Shown: positions 1 to 12,805 of the stretch, one piece after another
Numbering within the stretch: position 1 is the stretch's first letter
Layout: each line of letters opens with the position of its first letter
Assembly: GCA_037951165.1 (NCBI GenBank)
Contig: JBBDHG010000112.1
Location: forward strand, 4,528,501 to 4,592,500
Source of the DNA: Lophius americanus
Lineage: Eukaryota; Chordata; Actinopteri; Lophiiformes; Lophiidae
Direction of reading: 5' to 3'
Length of the DNA: 64,000 bases
Notes under the pieces: generated by a model
Seen by the model: only the letters and a program-made list of their open reading frames with translations
The model's database searches: none
Told to the model about the DNA's origin: nothing
Translations under genes and position numbers: made by a program

Positions 1-179
1 TTAAATTCGGGTTTATACAACAGAAGGTTATAACCAAGCAATATGATATTTCAAATAAACATAGACAGACTGTGACAGATTAGAGGCGCTCACAGGAAAA
101 TAGATGCAGAGTTTTCTGCTGAGCGATCATAGATGATATAATGCAGACAGACAGAAAAGTGGGCTTGTAACTTTAACGG

Positions 180-213
180 TGTGTGTTTGTGTGTGTGTGT
201 CTGGGTGTATGTG
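180..213. repeat. Short imperfect (GT)n tract
   Basis: gtgtgtttgtgtgtgtgtgt followed by ctgggtgtatgtg. Confidence 0.85.
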
Positions 214-285
214 GGATTTATATAAGAAAATCAGAGCAGTGGTAGAAACATGTGTATTCCTTTGAGGGTAGGGTTTTATGCTCTG

Positions 286-830
286 CTGAATATGAGATAT
301 GAAAATATAAACTATTAGAGTAAAGTATACAGATATCCTAGAGCCGATTCATATGCGCTGTATTGGGTCTGAATCGGACCAATGGTTGAGAAATTACTGC
401 CCGAAAACTTTTAGGAACAAAGCTCCCCCTAGTGTCAGAATTATACAACTAACCTTTCCCAAAATCAGTAAAGTTCTTCCTCGCACCAAGGTCCATGGGG
501 ATATAAAGTTTGAAAATGATCCATGAAATAGTCTTTGAGGAATTTCTGGAAAACAATGTTTTTTGTAAAATGGATCCCCCTAGTGAGTAAAATATGAACT
601 ATTAAAGAAAACATATACATGATAGAGTTCCTCGAGTCAATTAAAATGCACCACATTTGGACTAAATCATAGTACCAGTTACAATAATATGGCACGAAAA
701 CCTTTGGAGATAAAGCTCCCAATAGTGTCAGAAATATATAACTGTGACCTTTGCCAAATATTCAATCTAGTTCGTCCTCGCATGACGTCTGTGTGGGTGT
801 AGAATTATCACTTCCATGACTTTTCAGGGA
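286..830 (+). repeat. Dispersed repeat family A, two tandem units
   Basis: Two related units start near 301 (aactattagagtaaagtata) and 593 (atgaactattaaagaaaaca). Each passes through shared blocks: gattcata..gc, cggaccaatggtt, gcccgaaaactttt, agctccccctagtgtcagaa, cagttcttcctcgcac and gaaaatgatccatgaaat. The same blocks recur at five other places in the window. No coding capacity. Confidence 0.65.
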
Positions 831-1378
831 TTTTATAATCATGCATTTGATTTTTAAGGAAGCCTTAAGAAACAGGAAGTAAAATCAATGTATCAAAATG
901 AATAATATTGAAATGAATATAAAAATTGTATAGTAAAACTATTTTTACTCTGACAACAGGATGAATCTCACGTATTATGCGCGTTAGAGGTATCTATTAG
1001 GGTGCTGCTAGTATGCTGCCACTGTTATTATATATGGCTCTATATTTATCACAGGAGCCTAAAATTGAACTCAAAAAGCAGATCCCGATACCAAAGATAC
1101 CCTAGAAACCCATCATCCATTTAAATATTAAAAAACACAAGTCATTTTGTTAGGGGATGGTTTTAACAGACCTTAAATAAACTGATGAAAGTCAGACACC
1201 ATTGTTTTAAGTATGAGCCTGCTTTAGATTTGCCGGCGGTGAGGGAGACAAGCACGCAGTAAGCTGTTAAGATTTACTTACCAAAACATATGAATGGGAT
1301 CGGGGTTAATTTTCGCTGCAGAAATGTTTCTCCCCGTGGCATTTGCGTGGCTTTTGCTTTGAGAATCCAATCCATTTT

Positions 1379-1503
1379 ACCTGTAAAACCCGTAGACCTT
1401 TCTAGTCCTGCTTTGAACAGTGAGCTAATGTACACGAGGCCTCTGTCTATAATGGTGTTTCCCAGTGAGCCTGTAATACCGCTGGACCACTTGTTCTGCT
1501 TTG
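1379..1503. repeat. Internal duplication, 90-bp period
   Basis: acctgtaaaacccgtagacc (1379) recurs as gcctgtaataccgctggacc (1469), and both continue to a ctgctttg. A strong minus-strand donor (gtaagtaa) lies at about 1271-1278, so this may be part of a minus-strand transcript, but no protein was recognised. Confidence 0.5.
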
Positions 1504-1974
1504 CTTTTGTTCTGGGGTTTGAAAGAACTGTGGCTCATCTGTCTTTCCACTACAGACGAGCCATGCCAAAGACCCCTTGATGATGAATCATTCAACAAAA
1601 CCCTACCAGATGCTTATCAAGTTTTACACATGGACTTTCCTCATTATTTGTGGCTTTAATTGTTTGGCATCATGCTGGCAATGTCCAAGCGCAAGAACGA
1701 AAAAGTTCTATTATATAAGGTGGGAAAGTCAAAAGATCATCAGACAATGGCTTGACAATGGAATAATGTCATGTTGTTTGTGAAATGAGTGGCTCCAGTA
1801 TAGAAAAAAAAACATGGACTGTGTTCCTTAATGATATAATCTTCTTTCTTGAGGTAATCTTAAACAAAAAAAAAAAAAAATTTGTTGGTTTGGATAAAAT
1901 GGCACATTAAAGAAATGAGAATTTCAATATGTATCTGTTATATCAAAATGCTGTTATAAATGTAGATGCTGTGG

Positions 1975-2215
1975 CAGACACTTAGAAGGGGAGGCGATGC
2001 TCAGAAACCCTCCAGTGAGGCTGCACTGAAGCCAGAGTCAGCCAAAATTCCACCGCACTGATGTCAGAAACTGATCTCCAGTTACCAGAAGCATTTGGTT
2101 GCAGTTGTTGCTACTGATGGCAACACATCCAGCTGTTAGGTTCAGTGGGGGTGAATACTATTCACACTGGTGATTTCATTGTTGGATAAACCTTTTAGAT
2201 AAGAAATTTGCTTTT
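1975..2215 (+). mobile_element. Fragment of a high-copy fish DNA-transposon-like repeat
   Basis: Segments such as gccaaaattccaccgcactg, aactgatctccagttaccag, catttggttgcagttgttgc and tgttaggttcagtgggggtg resemble a widely scattered fish element that ends with a '..gggcaattactttttcacac' motif. The resemblance is from memory and the copy is a degraded fragment. Confidence 0.45.
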
Positions 2216-3166
2216 TGAGTCGAATTTTTTCGTGTTAGAAGATATAACATACCGAACATTTAAGAAATCCGGTGGGGCTTAAATGCTTTTTTCAAAACAC
2301 TATATATGGATAGTTAGCAGTCATCATATTTCATGGTTAGATGGAATTAAAAACATATTTATATTGTATAAAACGATATTTCATATATCTTATATATACT
2401 ATTTTGTTCACAAAGGAAAGAAGAAAGCTGTAAAGTAAAAATTCAAAGCTATCTTTATGATCAGCTGGTGAAGTTGGAGTCGCTTAAGCTCAAGGGTGGC
2501 TTAGATCATTAAGCTGTTTGTACTTCAGCTCATATACTGAAACACATCGTCTCCCGACATGTATCATACTCGAAACTGGGACTTTCACAACAAACAGCTG
2601 ATTAGCATCAGAGGGGAAACAAATGGCGGACCTGATTCGGAACCAGCACCACTGCCTTCTGAGCAAGATTACTGGCAGGTGGGGCCAATTGAACAATGGC
2701 CCAGTCAGTCCAGGGTTTGAAGGGCAGTTGATTGCTGACAGATGGAAGCCTCCAAGTTCAACAACAAAGCAATCAGGTGGGAGAGCGAGGAGGACAGGAA
2801 TGTGGGGGGTCGATGAAGGAGGGCAGCGCCATTGCTACCAGGCTTAGAAGCGTCTGCCATTATGTCAGCCTGACTCAGCGTACACATCCACGTTTAAGGT
2901 GGCCTTAAGCTAGGCTGATGTAATGCCTCCCTCCCAAAGTGTGGCATGGTTAGGTTTCGCTGTGGGGGCTGGAGGGGTCAAAAGGAGCAACACAGCTAGA
3001 TAACTGGAGACGGGCGCCACCAGAAGCTGGCCGGCTTAAAGGCTAATCATGCTATCAGGTGAAGTCATCTCTAAAGGTTCCTTGTGGTGGTGCTGCAACA
3101 TGTGTCTCTGCCTGCTGCTGTTTTGACTTAATTCTCTCTTTTCTCTCTTTTATTCATTTTCGACGC

Positions 3167-3217
3167 TTTTGTCAGCCGTTTCACTCTTTTGTCAGCATTT
3201 CTGATGATTTTGTCAGC
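3167..3217. repeat. Three copies of ttttgtcagc at 20-21 base spacing
   Basis: Copies at 3167-3176, 3187-3196 and 3208-3217, each followed by a cc/at-ttc segment. A short imperfect tandem repeat. Confidence 0.75.
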
Positions 3218-3254
3218 CCATTTCATCTATCCCTTGCTGTTTTGTTTATTATGT

Positions 3255-3500
3255 ACCTGAAAAGCCAAGGTTATAATGGAATCGTAATCGCCGTGTCCAC
3301 CGCAGGTCTTTCGCGTTATCGCGTTAACTCAAAAACTGTTTCTTTGATTATTTTCAAATTATATACCCACTTAGACCTTAGTGCGAGGAAGAACTGTACT
3401 TGAAAGGTTTTTTGGAAAGGTTTGTTGTATATTTTTCATTTTTGGGCCATCATTTCTCAACCGGTCTGATTTTCGGGGATATACCATTCCTGTCTGGGAC
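3255..3500 (-). repeat. Dispersed repeat family A, minus-oriented copy
   Basis: Read on the minus strand it has cagttcttcctcgcactaag, a block ending gaaaataatcaaagaaaca and tttttgagttaacgcgataa. It continues past the point where the copy at 286 stops, with GC-rich 'cgaaagacctgcggtggac'. Family A thus has a 3' module not present in every copy. Confidence 0.6.
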
Positions 3501-4799
3501 GACAACAACAACGGTAATAATAATACAAATAAAAGAATATGAGGAAGAATTTGGACTACAGCATAAATGTATGTTAGGAATACCAGCACCATAGCATAAA
3601 CACACAAACTAGTAAAACAACATTTTCTGCAGTGGCGTTACAAACCAGCTTGAAAAAAGGAGCAAAGTCATTCAGCTTGGCTAAGGGGGAAACCTTTAGA
3701 AGTACATCAGGCCACTGATGATATTACAAGACTTACCATTTCCAACAAATAAGTAAATGTCATTTGCCCATGTCTGACACCATTTGAGACCAGAAATTTG
3801 AACTGATCTGCTCCAGAATTTCCATAGATAGATAGTTACTTTCATTTTAATGAACTTGCCAGCCCAATCAGGATACAGACCCTGTCTTTGTGTTTACACA
3901 TCTGTTCATGTCATGTCTTTCCCACCGATCAAGCTTTCTGACGAAGTCTCGCATGACATTGTGAGCATTGTATCATGTAACGATGAGTGTGTAGTGGGAG
4001 GGCGACACCTCCTGCTCCAAGAAGGGAAACAGCAAAACTGTCACACATTTATAATAATTAGCTACAACAGGAATCAAGAGGCAAAATACACTCATATGAT
4101 TTCCCATATGATTACCCTCAAATACAACAATTCCAAGCCCATGGTTCCATACTTAAAGATTTTCCATTTGGCAATGTAGACTGTTGACTGCAACATCTTC
4201 TGCAATGGTTTAATGGATGACTGAACAATTAGTACCACCTGCAACTGTTTATCTCAATGAGCCAATTCCAAATCTTCACATAATTGTAGTGGACAGAAAC
4301 ACACATAAATTAACATTTTCCTTTCCCAGTTTATGGTTAAAGGTTACACCACATTTGAATGGAAATTTAAAAAAAATCAGTTCAGATTTTAACTTCTGGT
4401 AAGACCATAATCATAAACCAATAGTCTGATAACATATTTATAAACTCATGCTGACAAGTGAGGGGAATAACATCACTCACCACATGCACATGATTCCAAT
4501 TCAACAATGACAACATTGCAAAAAAGGTAATAACATTTGGAGTTGCAGCTATAATTACATATTTGCATAAGAGGTGCAGTACACCTGGAATTCCTCCCGA
4601 GCTGAAGTAACGCTGAAATGCTCAACAGCATAGAGTCACATAATGATTTTAACACTGGGCTTTATTCCGGCTGTTACCATAGCAGAGTCTGGATCCATAC
4701 AGATGGCAATTACTTTAGTGACAGGGACAGGCCCGAATAGGTAGAGCGGATGGAGAGAAAGATCTTTAAATAGATGAGGAATACAAAGTAAGACAAAAA

Positions 4800-4838
4800 G
4801 GAGAGAGTGAGATAGAGTGAGAGTGAGAGAGAGAGAAA
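4800..4838. repeat. Imperfect (GA)n tract
   Basis: GA dinucleotides with gtgaga and tagagt interruptions. Confidence 0.85.
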
Positions 4839-5879
4839 CCCTTCAAACCTCAGGTGTTAACATGATTACGACCATTGGAAGAGAGTTATGCATATTCTCA
4901 TTCAAAGTAGATATTCCTTTGGTCATTAAACAACATTATTAGATTTTTCTGTTCACTTTGAAACATTACACTACACTTTGAGTGTAAAATAACATTTTAT
5001 TTTACTTCATATTATTTTAACAGGACAAGACCATTCAATTTCAACTAGTAATCCTATGTATTATTAAATATTTCCCACATTTTCTCACCTAGGAAAAATT
5101 GCATTTCCACAGCAAAATGAAATATTAAATGTACACAAAGACCTAACGAGTTAGATGAGTTAATATAATATTTACAGGCAAACTTTGCATCACTGGACTA
5201 TGATACTGGAAACAAATTATTCAATTACACCTTTTTTTCCAGTTTTTCTTAGTCAGACAACCTTAAACTTTTACAGAAATAACTTCACTGCTCTATTTCC
5301 CATGATGCCACTCTGGTCTTTTTGCATGATTTCAAATCCCTACATAATGACCTCACCAGCAGATCAGCACCAAAAATGTATTTGTGTTAGTGTTACAGTC
5401 GGTGTATTACACAAAAAACTGACATATTATAAAGAATAGTCAACTTCCCTCCACCATTTCCTATGGCGCCACCACTTTCATTTATCAAAAAACCAGAATA
5501 TGCCCAACAGCAATAATTATGGATTGACACAGATTTATTTTTAGAACATGCTTATGGCAGTCGATACACATTTCCCACCAAGGAAAGGGGGTTTGCACAT
5601 GCAGAATGTTTTTTTATTTGTGCAAAAAATGTACTCATATTCCATTTATCTTGAACACATCACAGTTCTGTATCTGAGCAACATGCAAACACACAAAGCT
5701 TCATTTGTAAAGCAGACGGTTTGGTTATATGATACCCTTCCACTTTAGTCATGGTTTGGGTTCCTGGTTTTCTTATCCATGGCAGCAGGGCAAAAATGGA
5801 AAATCTGAATTCGATTTATTGCATTTTTCAGCTTTTGCGTCTCCAAAAATAACTTTCAATTACTGTGCCACTGTGTGTT

Positions 5880-6145
5880 ACAACAGGGTTACACAAAACT
5901 AGGACGCAAATGCTCAACGCAAGAACCAGACGTGGAGTAAAGAGATAAAGAGGCAAAAGTAAAATACAACAATCCAAATCGTCAGAAAACACTAATAAGG
6001 TCAAAAATGTGTAAATATCTGAAAACTTGATGAACTAGAAGAAGGGCGGCTTTGGACGGGAAGACATCACTAACTGGCATGAGGGCAGGTGAGGGTTGAT
6101 TTAAAGCCTGGAATGAGTGGAGGGGTTAGTGACAAGACAGAGGAA
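5880..6145. repeat. Probable dispersed repeat (also at 24000-24310)
   Basis: A-rich text with gcaagaaccagacgtggag, aaagaggcaaaagtaaaata and aagacatcactaactggcat has the style of a fish repeat in which 'aaacaagcaagggtcaaaa' and '..gggttgatttaaagcctg' are recurring phrases. The match is weaker than at 24 kb. Confidence 0.3.
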
Positions 6146-6149
6146 AAAA

Positions 6150-9100
6150 TCAATGCATACAAAAAGGTGAAACAGAAAAAACAATTTAACTAGCAGGATG
6201 GGACTTATCATAGTGTGTTTTTTTTTAGCAGTTTAAAAAGAAGGCACTTTTAAATTGGGTTGAAATGTCATGCATAGGATATGTGACAGAATTTTATCCA
6301 TCTGCTTCTAAATATCTTTTAGCCTGAAATAATTCCTGAATGCGAACAAGCCGAGGAAAGGATTTGATAACTGTTGTAATATGAACTGATAAATGACTTA
6401 GGTTCTTATATGTATGTGTGAATTAAGCTCAGTTTTGTCCATTTACTACACCCAATTTAAATTAAATTTGAGTTTGTGTTGCTGGTCAATTAGTAAATAC
6501 TCACTAATGCTACGGATATCATTGCATCACATTAAAAAGCAAATATAATAGTTCCTTTGGATGTCACAACAATTATTTTAAATCCACAGGAAGCTTTCTT
6601 TTACCTCTGTCAGATGCATTGACAGTGGTTAAACTAGATGATGGTTGGATGCAGGTTGGGCACATTTGAGGAAAAGTAATTTTTGGTTAGGGTGGTTTGC
6701 TCTACATCCCTACCAGTGAGGGAAAGAACACACGAGAGACTTTAGAGCTGAACCAGAGGCCAAGAAAGTGGACAACAGGCGTACCTAAAATAGAAAGAAC
6801 AATCTTCAGGAGAAGCTAACACTATGTTAGAGTCATTTCATGGAAAGATTGTGGATTTGGTTGTTGTTGAACAGGGATGACCAGAGGCTAAAAAAAAGAA
6901 GAATCAAACAGTCTCGTCATTATTACCTTCAATATATCCTAGATCAATGTCTTTCAGATGTCCGTATGTGTTGTTGTCAAGGGTACCACAAAGGGTACAT
7001 GGGATGTTTTAAAAGCTAGATTGAAAAGTATGAAGGGGCCATGGTTCCTAAATTAATTTTACTTTAATAGGTTCAATAAAAATGCAAATATAAGTCCAGC
7101 AAACCTAATTTTATATTCGGTATTCTTATTTTAAATTCAATTTTTAAGGACCGTAAACTGCAAACAACAAATGCAATGACCTTCACTGTGAGCGTGATGT
7201 TTTGAAATCAAGTGACAGATTGAAATATAGCCGGAATACAGATAAAACACTGAAGAATAAGTTGAAATGGAAGCTATAGTAGAACCAACAAAAATTCCGT
7301 TTTTACTAATTTTTATTGATTGAAGGCAAAAATTAGTTTGACAGTAAAAACTTTTTTTTATTTAATTTTAATGAAATTTTTCTAATTTAAATTGTTATTT
7401 TCATTGTTTTGTAATAAATCAGAAAAAAAAGCTAAATGCTCTATTTTATGTCCTCATGAATTTGTTCCTACCAAAATTCTTTCGCACTGATCAGCGGGTA
7501 TTTGACAGAAAAGACCTGTAAAAATGTCTCTCTGTCTGTCTTACCATGCTACATTTAAGTTCCAACCAATCACAGAAAGGGGAATTGACATGAAAAAAAA
7601 GAGACAACACAAAGAATTTTACCACGTATGCAGACAAAATGTGTTAAAATGTGTTTCAGTTTTTTTGAACCAAAATAAAATCAATGCCAATTAAAACCCA
7701 AAAGAAACCCAAAAGACCTCCAAATGAAAGAACAGCTTTATTTCACGTCTGCACTTATTGCGAGCTGAATTAGCAACACTTAAAGTATAACAATTAAGAC
7801 ATTACATGTTGTTATTACAGGACATGTTAGGATGTTTGAATTTTGTGCACGTTATCCAGTGGGCCTTGTACTCACCGCGCTATTTGATCTTTGGAGAAAA
7901 GGAAACATTACCTCAGCCATTCACCAGGAATCATACAATCTGGGCCCCTGTTTACATTTGATTTTTCACTGAAATGGTGAAGAAGAGAGAGAGAGTGACT
8001 GTGGTTGAAAAAATGTGAGAGGGGGCTCAGATGAACTAATATTTCAGTAAATGTAAAATCAGCTGAGTTTATTTTAAAGTGGTCCTCTATTTTTATAGTA
8101 ATTTGTGCTGCTCATTTCATAATGTTGGTCTTGGACATGGCCTGGTGAGAGTGTGGAGCCGCATTAGATTAGCCATCTGCACAGTATAAACAGAGACTTA
8201 TTCTGTTTAGAGAAGACGTGTAGGGATGAGACTTAGCACTATCTTGTTAAAGTCTCATGCAAGACCAGTTGCATTATTTATGCTTTACATGAACACACCA
8301 CGGAAGCCTCCATGCCTGAAAATAATGAGGTAATATGTGCGTACCCACACTGAGTCCTGGCTCAGCCACACCGAGCAATGTTATCGTTCCTTGTTCAGAG
8401 CGTAGCTGAACCTGATGAGCACATGGCGAGGGCGTTGTCCATTAAAGAAAATCCCTGAGTTTTCTCAGAGTTCTCTGAGTTTGTAGAACTGCTTTTTAGG
8501 TGGTCTCGCGGAAAGTCAGGCACCGGAGGGCTCTCGGGGTCTGCACATTGTTGAACTATTTCCCCCAGTGTAAAGGCTAAATGTTATTTTTCTCCTCTTT
8601 CGCTCCTTCACTTTTCTTCTTGCTTCCTCTCACACTTGCCTTAATGAGAAATCAGATTTGGAATGTGTGAAATCAATGCACTGGATTTCCTGGTGTTTGC
8701 CTGGTTTGGGTAAAAAACGCATCTTAATGTTAAACTGATGTGAGAAACTTCAGATAGATTCAGCTCATCCTGACTGCTATGATGTAATAGAATGCTCGAG
8801 TAGGTTGAGACTCCGTTTACACCTGCATTACTAGGGTACAAATCACAGGAATGTCTGACTGACAGCAGGACAACGGCGTGTTTACAGATTTCACTTTTTT
8901 ACTGGCATCGTGGATGTACCTTTGAGGAAGACAACGTCCGATCGGCACATCTGGGTAAGAGAATCGGAAGGCCTGAGTAAAACATGTGTAAATGAAACAA
9001 GATGAGATGGTTAACATTAAATGTAGCAGAATTTGCTTTACAGTCTTCTGCATGGTCTCTCATGTAATGTGAGATGCGGCCCCGAAAAAATCTCTTCATT

Positions 9101-9490
9101 TCCTCTTCTCTTCCTCTCACACTTGGGAAACTTTGAAGTCTGAGTCCATCTTGCTGACACAACATCCTCTCCAGCCAGGAAAGGGAGGGTTATCATTTGT
9201 TCTCAGATCATATGTAAAGTTCAATGTCTTAGGTTTTTTTTTTATTCCGACCTATATTTTGCACTTACTAAAGGAAATATTTATACAGTTGAAGAATTGC
9301 AGATGGTTGATACATTCATAACGTCCTTAGAAAGACTTGGAATGACTTTGCCCCAGAGTGGTCGAAACTCAGTGCTGAAATCTCAGCGAATAGTGTGCAT
9401 GATGAGCTGCATAATCGTAACAAATTTGATCTTAATTCTATATTTTGCTTGGGAAGAGCGCACAGAGGGAGAGTCAACAACCTGATCATT
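6150..9490. other. No gene recognised, 6.2-9.5 kb
   Basis: AT-rich sequence with poly-A and poly-T patches around 7.3-7.6 kb. Slightly more complex, unannotated sequence occurs at 8.1-8.6 kb. Open frames on both strands at 8641-9165 overlap each other and show no domain. Confidence 0.6.
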
Positions 9491-9498
9491 TTGGGTCA

Positions 9499-9711
9499 CC
9501 CACTCAAATTTTTGAAGGTGGTGTGTGACAGGATAATAAGAGCCGAGCTGTCGTTTCCATTGAGCACCACGTCACACCCCAGGCAGGATGCTCCGACTGT
9601 GCTGACCAGCTTGTTCAGCACCTGTAGTGTACGAAGAGCAATAACACAGATCCTTTCTTCCTGCTGTCGGTCATCTTTACAACAGATGTTACCCTCAGTA
9701 GACCATCCCCA
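9499..9711 (-). pseudogene. Coding-like open stretch, unidentified, possibly fossil
   Basis: On the minus strand 71 codons are open between stops. The GC content is close to 50% against an AT-rich background. The translation contains ERICVIALRTLQVLNKLV and then GASCLGCDVVLNGNDSSA, which has the composition of real protein. No convincing ATG or pair of splice sites bounds it. It could be an exon, a decayed LINE or retrogene fragment, or chance. I do not recognise the family. Confidence 0.25.
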
Positions 9712-11877
9712 TCAATCCACACAGAGAAAACTGGAAATGAAGAAAAGATTAATAATTTATTACCACGGATAATGTGTCGAAATTAGTCTATTAGATAGTC
9801 TTTGGTGCTTAGACTGTTTGGGGAGAATGTGCAGGAGGCTAGTCCGTCTGTTTGAACTTTCAATGGATCTCCATTAGTTCTACAATATTGTAAAAAATGT
9901 GCAATAACCTTTGTGCAATATCCAAGGGCAATATCTTCATCATCTGAGCCTCACTCTTGTGTATGTGAGCTGTATATAGTGTGCAATATTATTATATTTT
10001 ATTTTCCCGGGATACTTAAACTAGTATGTAGTATGTTAGAGTCAACACAATGAGCTAACAAGAAGTACCTGAATGCAGCATTGTTTTACGACTCGCTCTT
10101 TTTGGCAGGTAGTCTGACATTGTCAGAACCATTGTTGTTAAAGTGACATAAAGAGCTGTTTTATAGAGGCCGTGAAAAAATAAGGTGTGGCAGCTAACAA
10201 GCTAACAAACATGTGAAGCCACTGATTAAAGTGCACATCACTAAGATAGGAAGCTCAACAAGAGCAGCGCACAGAAAATCTGTTGTTTTTTTATTTACAG
10301 CATTAGTTCATCTAAAAATATAATCAGTACTCAAGTGATTTAATATTGACTCATCGACATACATTATCGTTTTTTTCAGGACATTTATTCATACAGATAT
10401 TTCTGTTTAGTCCATAAATTGAAGAGCACACAGTAACCAGAAGAGTAGACATGCAACTAATTTTATTACAGAGGAATTGGATTATTTAATTGTGCACAGT
10501 AAACAAATTACAAGCATTGTTACATATTTGCCATCTCATGCTTCCCCTTGACTGTACTTTGCCCATAAACAAGTTAAGTCCCTTTATTTATTTACGTGCA
10601 TGGCTCATCTGAATGCAGTGTTACTACACTGCAGGAGTGAGTCAAGATTTTCTTCCCAGGCGCTGGTTTGCTTCCATCAGTTCCCCGTGACCTCATACTC
10701 ACATTGCTAAATGTTCTTCGTTAATAGCCTCTGATTATTTCCAATGTGGGATGTGTTGAAATGAGTCTACCAGCCATCACTGTGTAATGCTGAGATGAGA
10801 AGATATCCAATCAGGGCTTGGCTTGTTGACATCAAGAGAGGACATGGTTGTCTTGGTTTGGTTTTTGTGTACTGTTTGTATATTTGTGCTGTCATGATCT
10901 CAAGGGAGAAAACTGTCTAATACCACTGCAAAGTTCTATAATAAGTTTTGCTCCACACTTAATCTTAAATAGTGACTGATAGCAAATTATGGGAGGAACA
11001 TGAAATGCATGACCTAAGCCTGTGGTTTACTGATTTGCTGATGATCACTTTACCAGGCTGAATAAATTACTGAAAATAGTTATATTAGATTAAAGAAAAT
11101 TACCTTGTAGATTTTTCAAAAATTAAGACAATGCACTAATGAACTGCATTAATAACATTTCCATAGCTTTTGAGCCCTAGGGGGGGGGGAGAGAGACTTT
11201 TTATCAACAAAATTATCCATATCTAATACAAAGACAGCCATTATTTTATACATGTCATATTTAAAGTTAATTTTCCAGTTCTTCAAGTGTCTTCCCTGTT
11301 ACGACTTGTCTCCTCGCAATGTATGTTTTTAGACTGGGGGTAAATGGCAACAGCTGTGTGAGTGGGGGTGTGTTTTGTGTTGGGCCATTGGGTCATTCTA
11401 AAATGTTCCGGTCCGAAAGAAGGGAGAGGGCCAGAGAGAAAAACAGATATCCATCATTCCATCAAAAAAAAGATAATAAAATCGTCTTTGGCTCTCTGAG
11501 ACACAGATGTTTCGTTTGTTCCAATGTGCAGCACAACTTCCTGATGGATATCAGAAGTGACAACCATAAGTGTATAACAGAGACTGTTTTTATTATAAAT
11601 TTAATTTATTATTATCTTTTATTGTTAGCTGCTTGGGGTCTGCCATCTCTTATCTTTTTGTGGGCTGGTCCTTGGCGGAGTGGGTGTGTTCCCTCTGTGG
11701 CATTTGACTGGCTTTCATCGAAGCCTTTGTAATGACCCCCCACTTAAAATCATATCCAATCAGAAACAATCTTTCACACAGGTATTCACTACTATGACAC
11801 ACACAAATACATTAAAAGGAAGAAGGTTTTTATGTTGAAGTTGTTTATCACTGCTGTTATTGTTCTTGTTCTTTATG
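9712..11877. other. No gene recognised, 9.7-11.9 kb
   Basis: AT-rich. A plus frame at 11319-11732 shows no domain. The pyrimidine-rich run from 11880 onwards belongs to the acceptor of the exon at 11978. Confidence 0.6.
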
Positions 11878-11977
11878 ATTGTTTTGTTCTAATTGCAATT
11901 GTTCTCTCCCTTGGCCCCTTTCTGTTTCTCAATTTCTTTCCACTCTCTACCCCCACCTTGCTCTTTTCCTTTTTCAG

Positions 11978-12113
11978 GTTGCCTCCTATAATTCAATAAT
12001 AAATATAATACAGATTATGCAACAGGAGGAGTGTGATGGACTCAATCTAAAAACCTGGCTGGCGCTGAAAGTCACCGAGAACCTCATGATGAATGCCGAG
12101 GTTGCTGGTGTGT
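11978..12113 (+). CDS. Orphan internal exon of an unidentified gene
   Basis: The 136-nt segment follows an unusually long pyrimidine tract (about 11880-11977, ending ttttcag) and runs into the donor gtaagt. Only the phase-0 frame is open; the other two stop within the first few codons. It encodes 45 residues, beginning VASYNSIINIIQIMQQEEC and continuing with LKTWLALKVTENLMMNAEV, which look like amphipathic helices. The frame closes within the donor itself (gtaagtaa), as expected of a true exon. I do not recognise the protein. It is on the opposite strand to the exon at 43.5 kb, so the two are not from one gene. Confidence 0.45.
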
Positions 12114-12635
12114 GTAAGTAAAACAGATATTCACTATTTTATTAATGAATTCATTTATAAAGTCAGTTAAAGTAATTAATGACATCAGTAAAGTCAGTTA
12201 AAATTCAGAAATTCATTTGTTATGTTGTAATTGGGACTGGCTAATTAGAGCGGCTAACAATTTAGTGTCGTGGTTCCATGGTGTGGAGCCACATTGCCAA
12301 CTAAAACACCGCCTGCAATATGGTGAAACAAATACCCTTATGACATTGTCAGTATAACAAAAGGAGGCAGAGGGTTAACTTTTATCAACACAATTACCAA
12401 AAGAGAGCAGGAGAGAGAGATGGAGAGGCCACAAATTCATGCTAGGCCAAGGGAACTAGCCTAATTGGATAGCATGGGACCATCCGCTGTGGGATTAGCC
12501 AGCATGTTTCTAAGAGAGACCACTCTTAAGTTAAATTGCAAGATAATTGTATGGCAGGTAATTGATCACTGTAATGCAAATAAATTAATTTAAGGAAATT
12601 AAGTTGGACAAGAAAAAAAAGAACGGTACAATTTT

Positions 12636-12805
12636 TTGCAACCGCTTATCCAATTCAGTGTTGCGGGGGGCTGGAACCTATCCTTTGGTCAATTTTGAGT
12701 CATCAATTCACTTATATTGCATGTTTTTAGTACTGTGGGAAAAAAGTGGATTACCCGGAGAGAACCCTTGCAAACATGCCGCGAACATGCAAACTCTACT
12801 CAGAA
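12636..12805 (-). mobile_element. SINE fragment
   Basis: Landmarks of the same SINE body are caaccgcttatccaattcag, ggggggctggaacctatcc, ggattacccggagagaaccc and aacatgcaaactctactcag. The tRNA-like head is missing. Confidence 0.6.

Noticed and set aside
2490..2887. Overlapping open frames on both strands near 2.5-2.9 kb
   Set aside because: GC is raised but no frame shows a domain, and no splice pair bounds a consistent exon.
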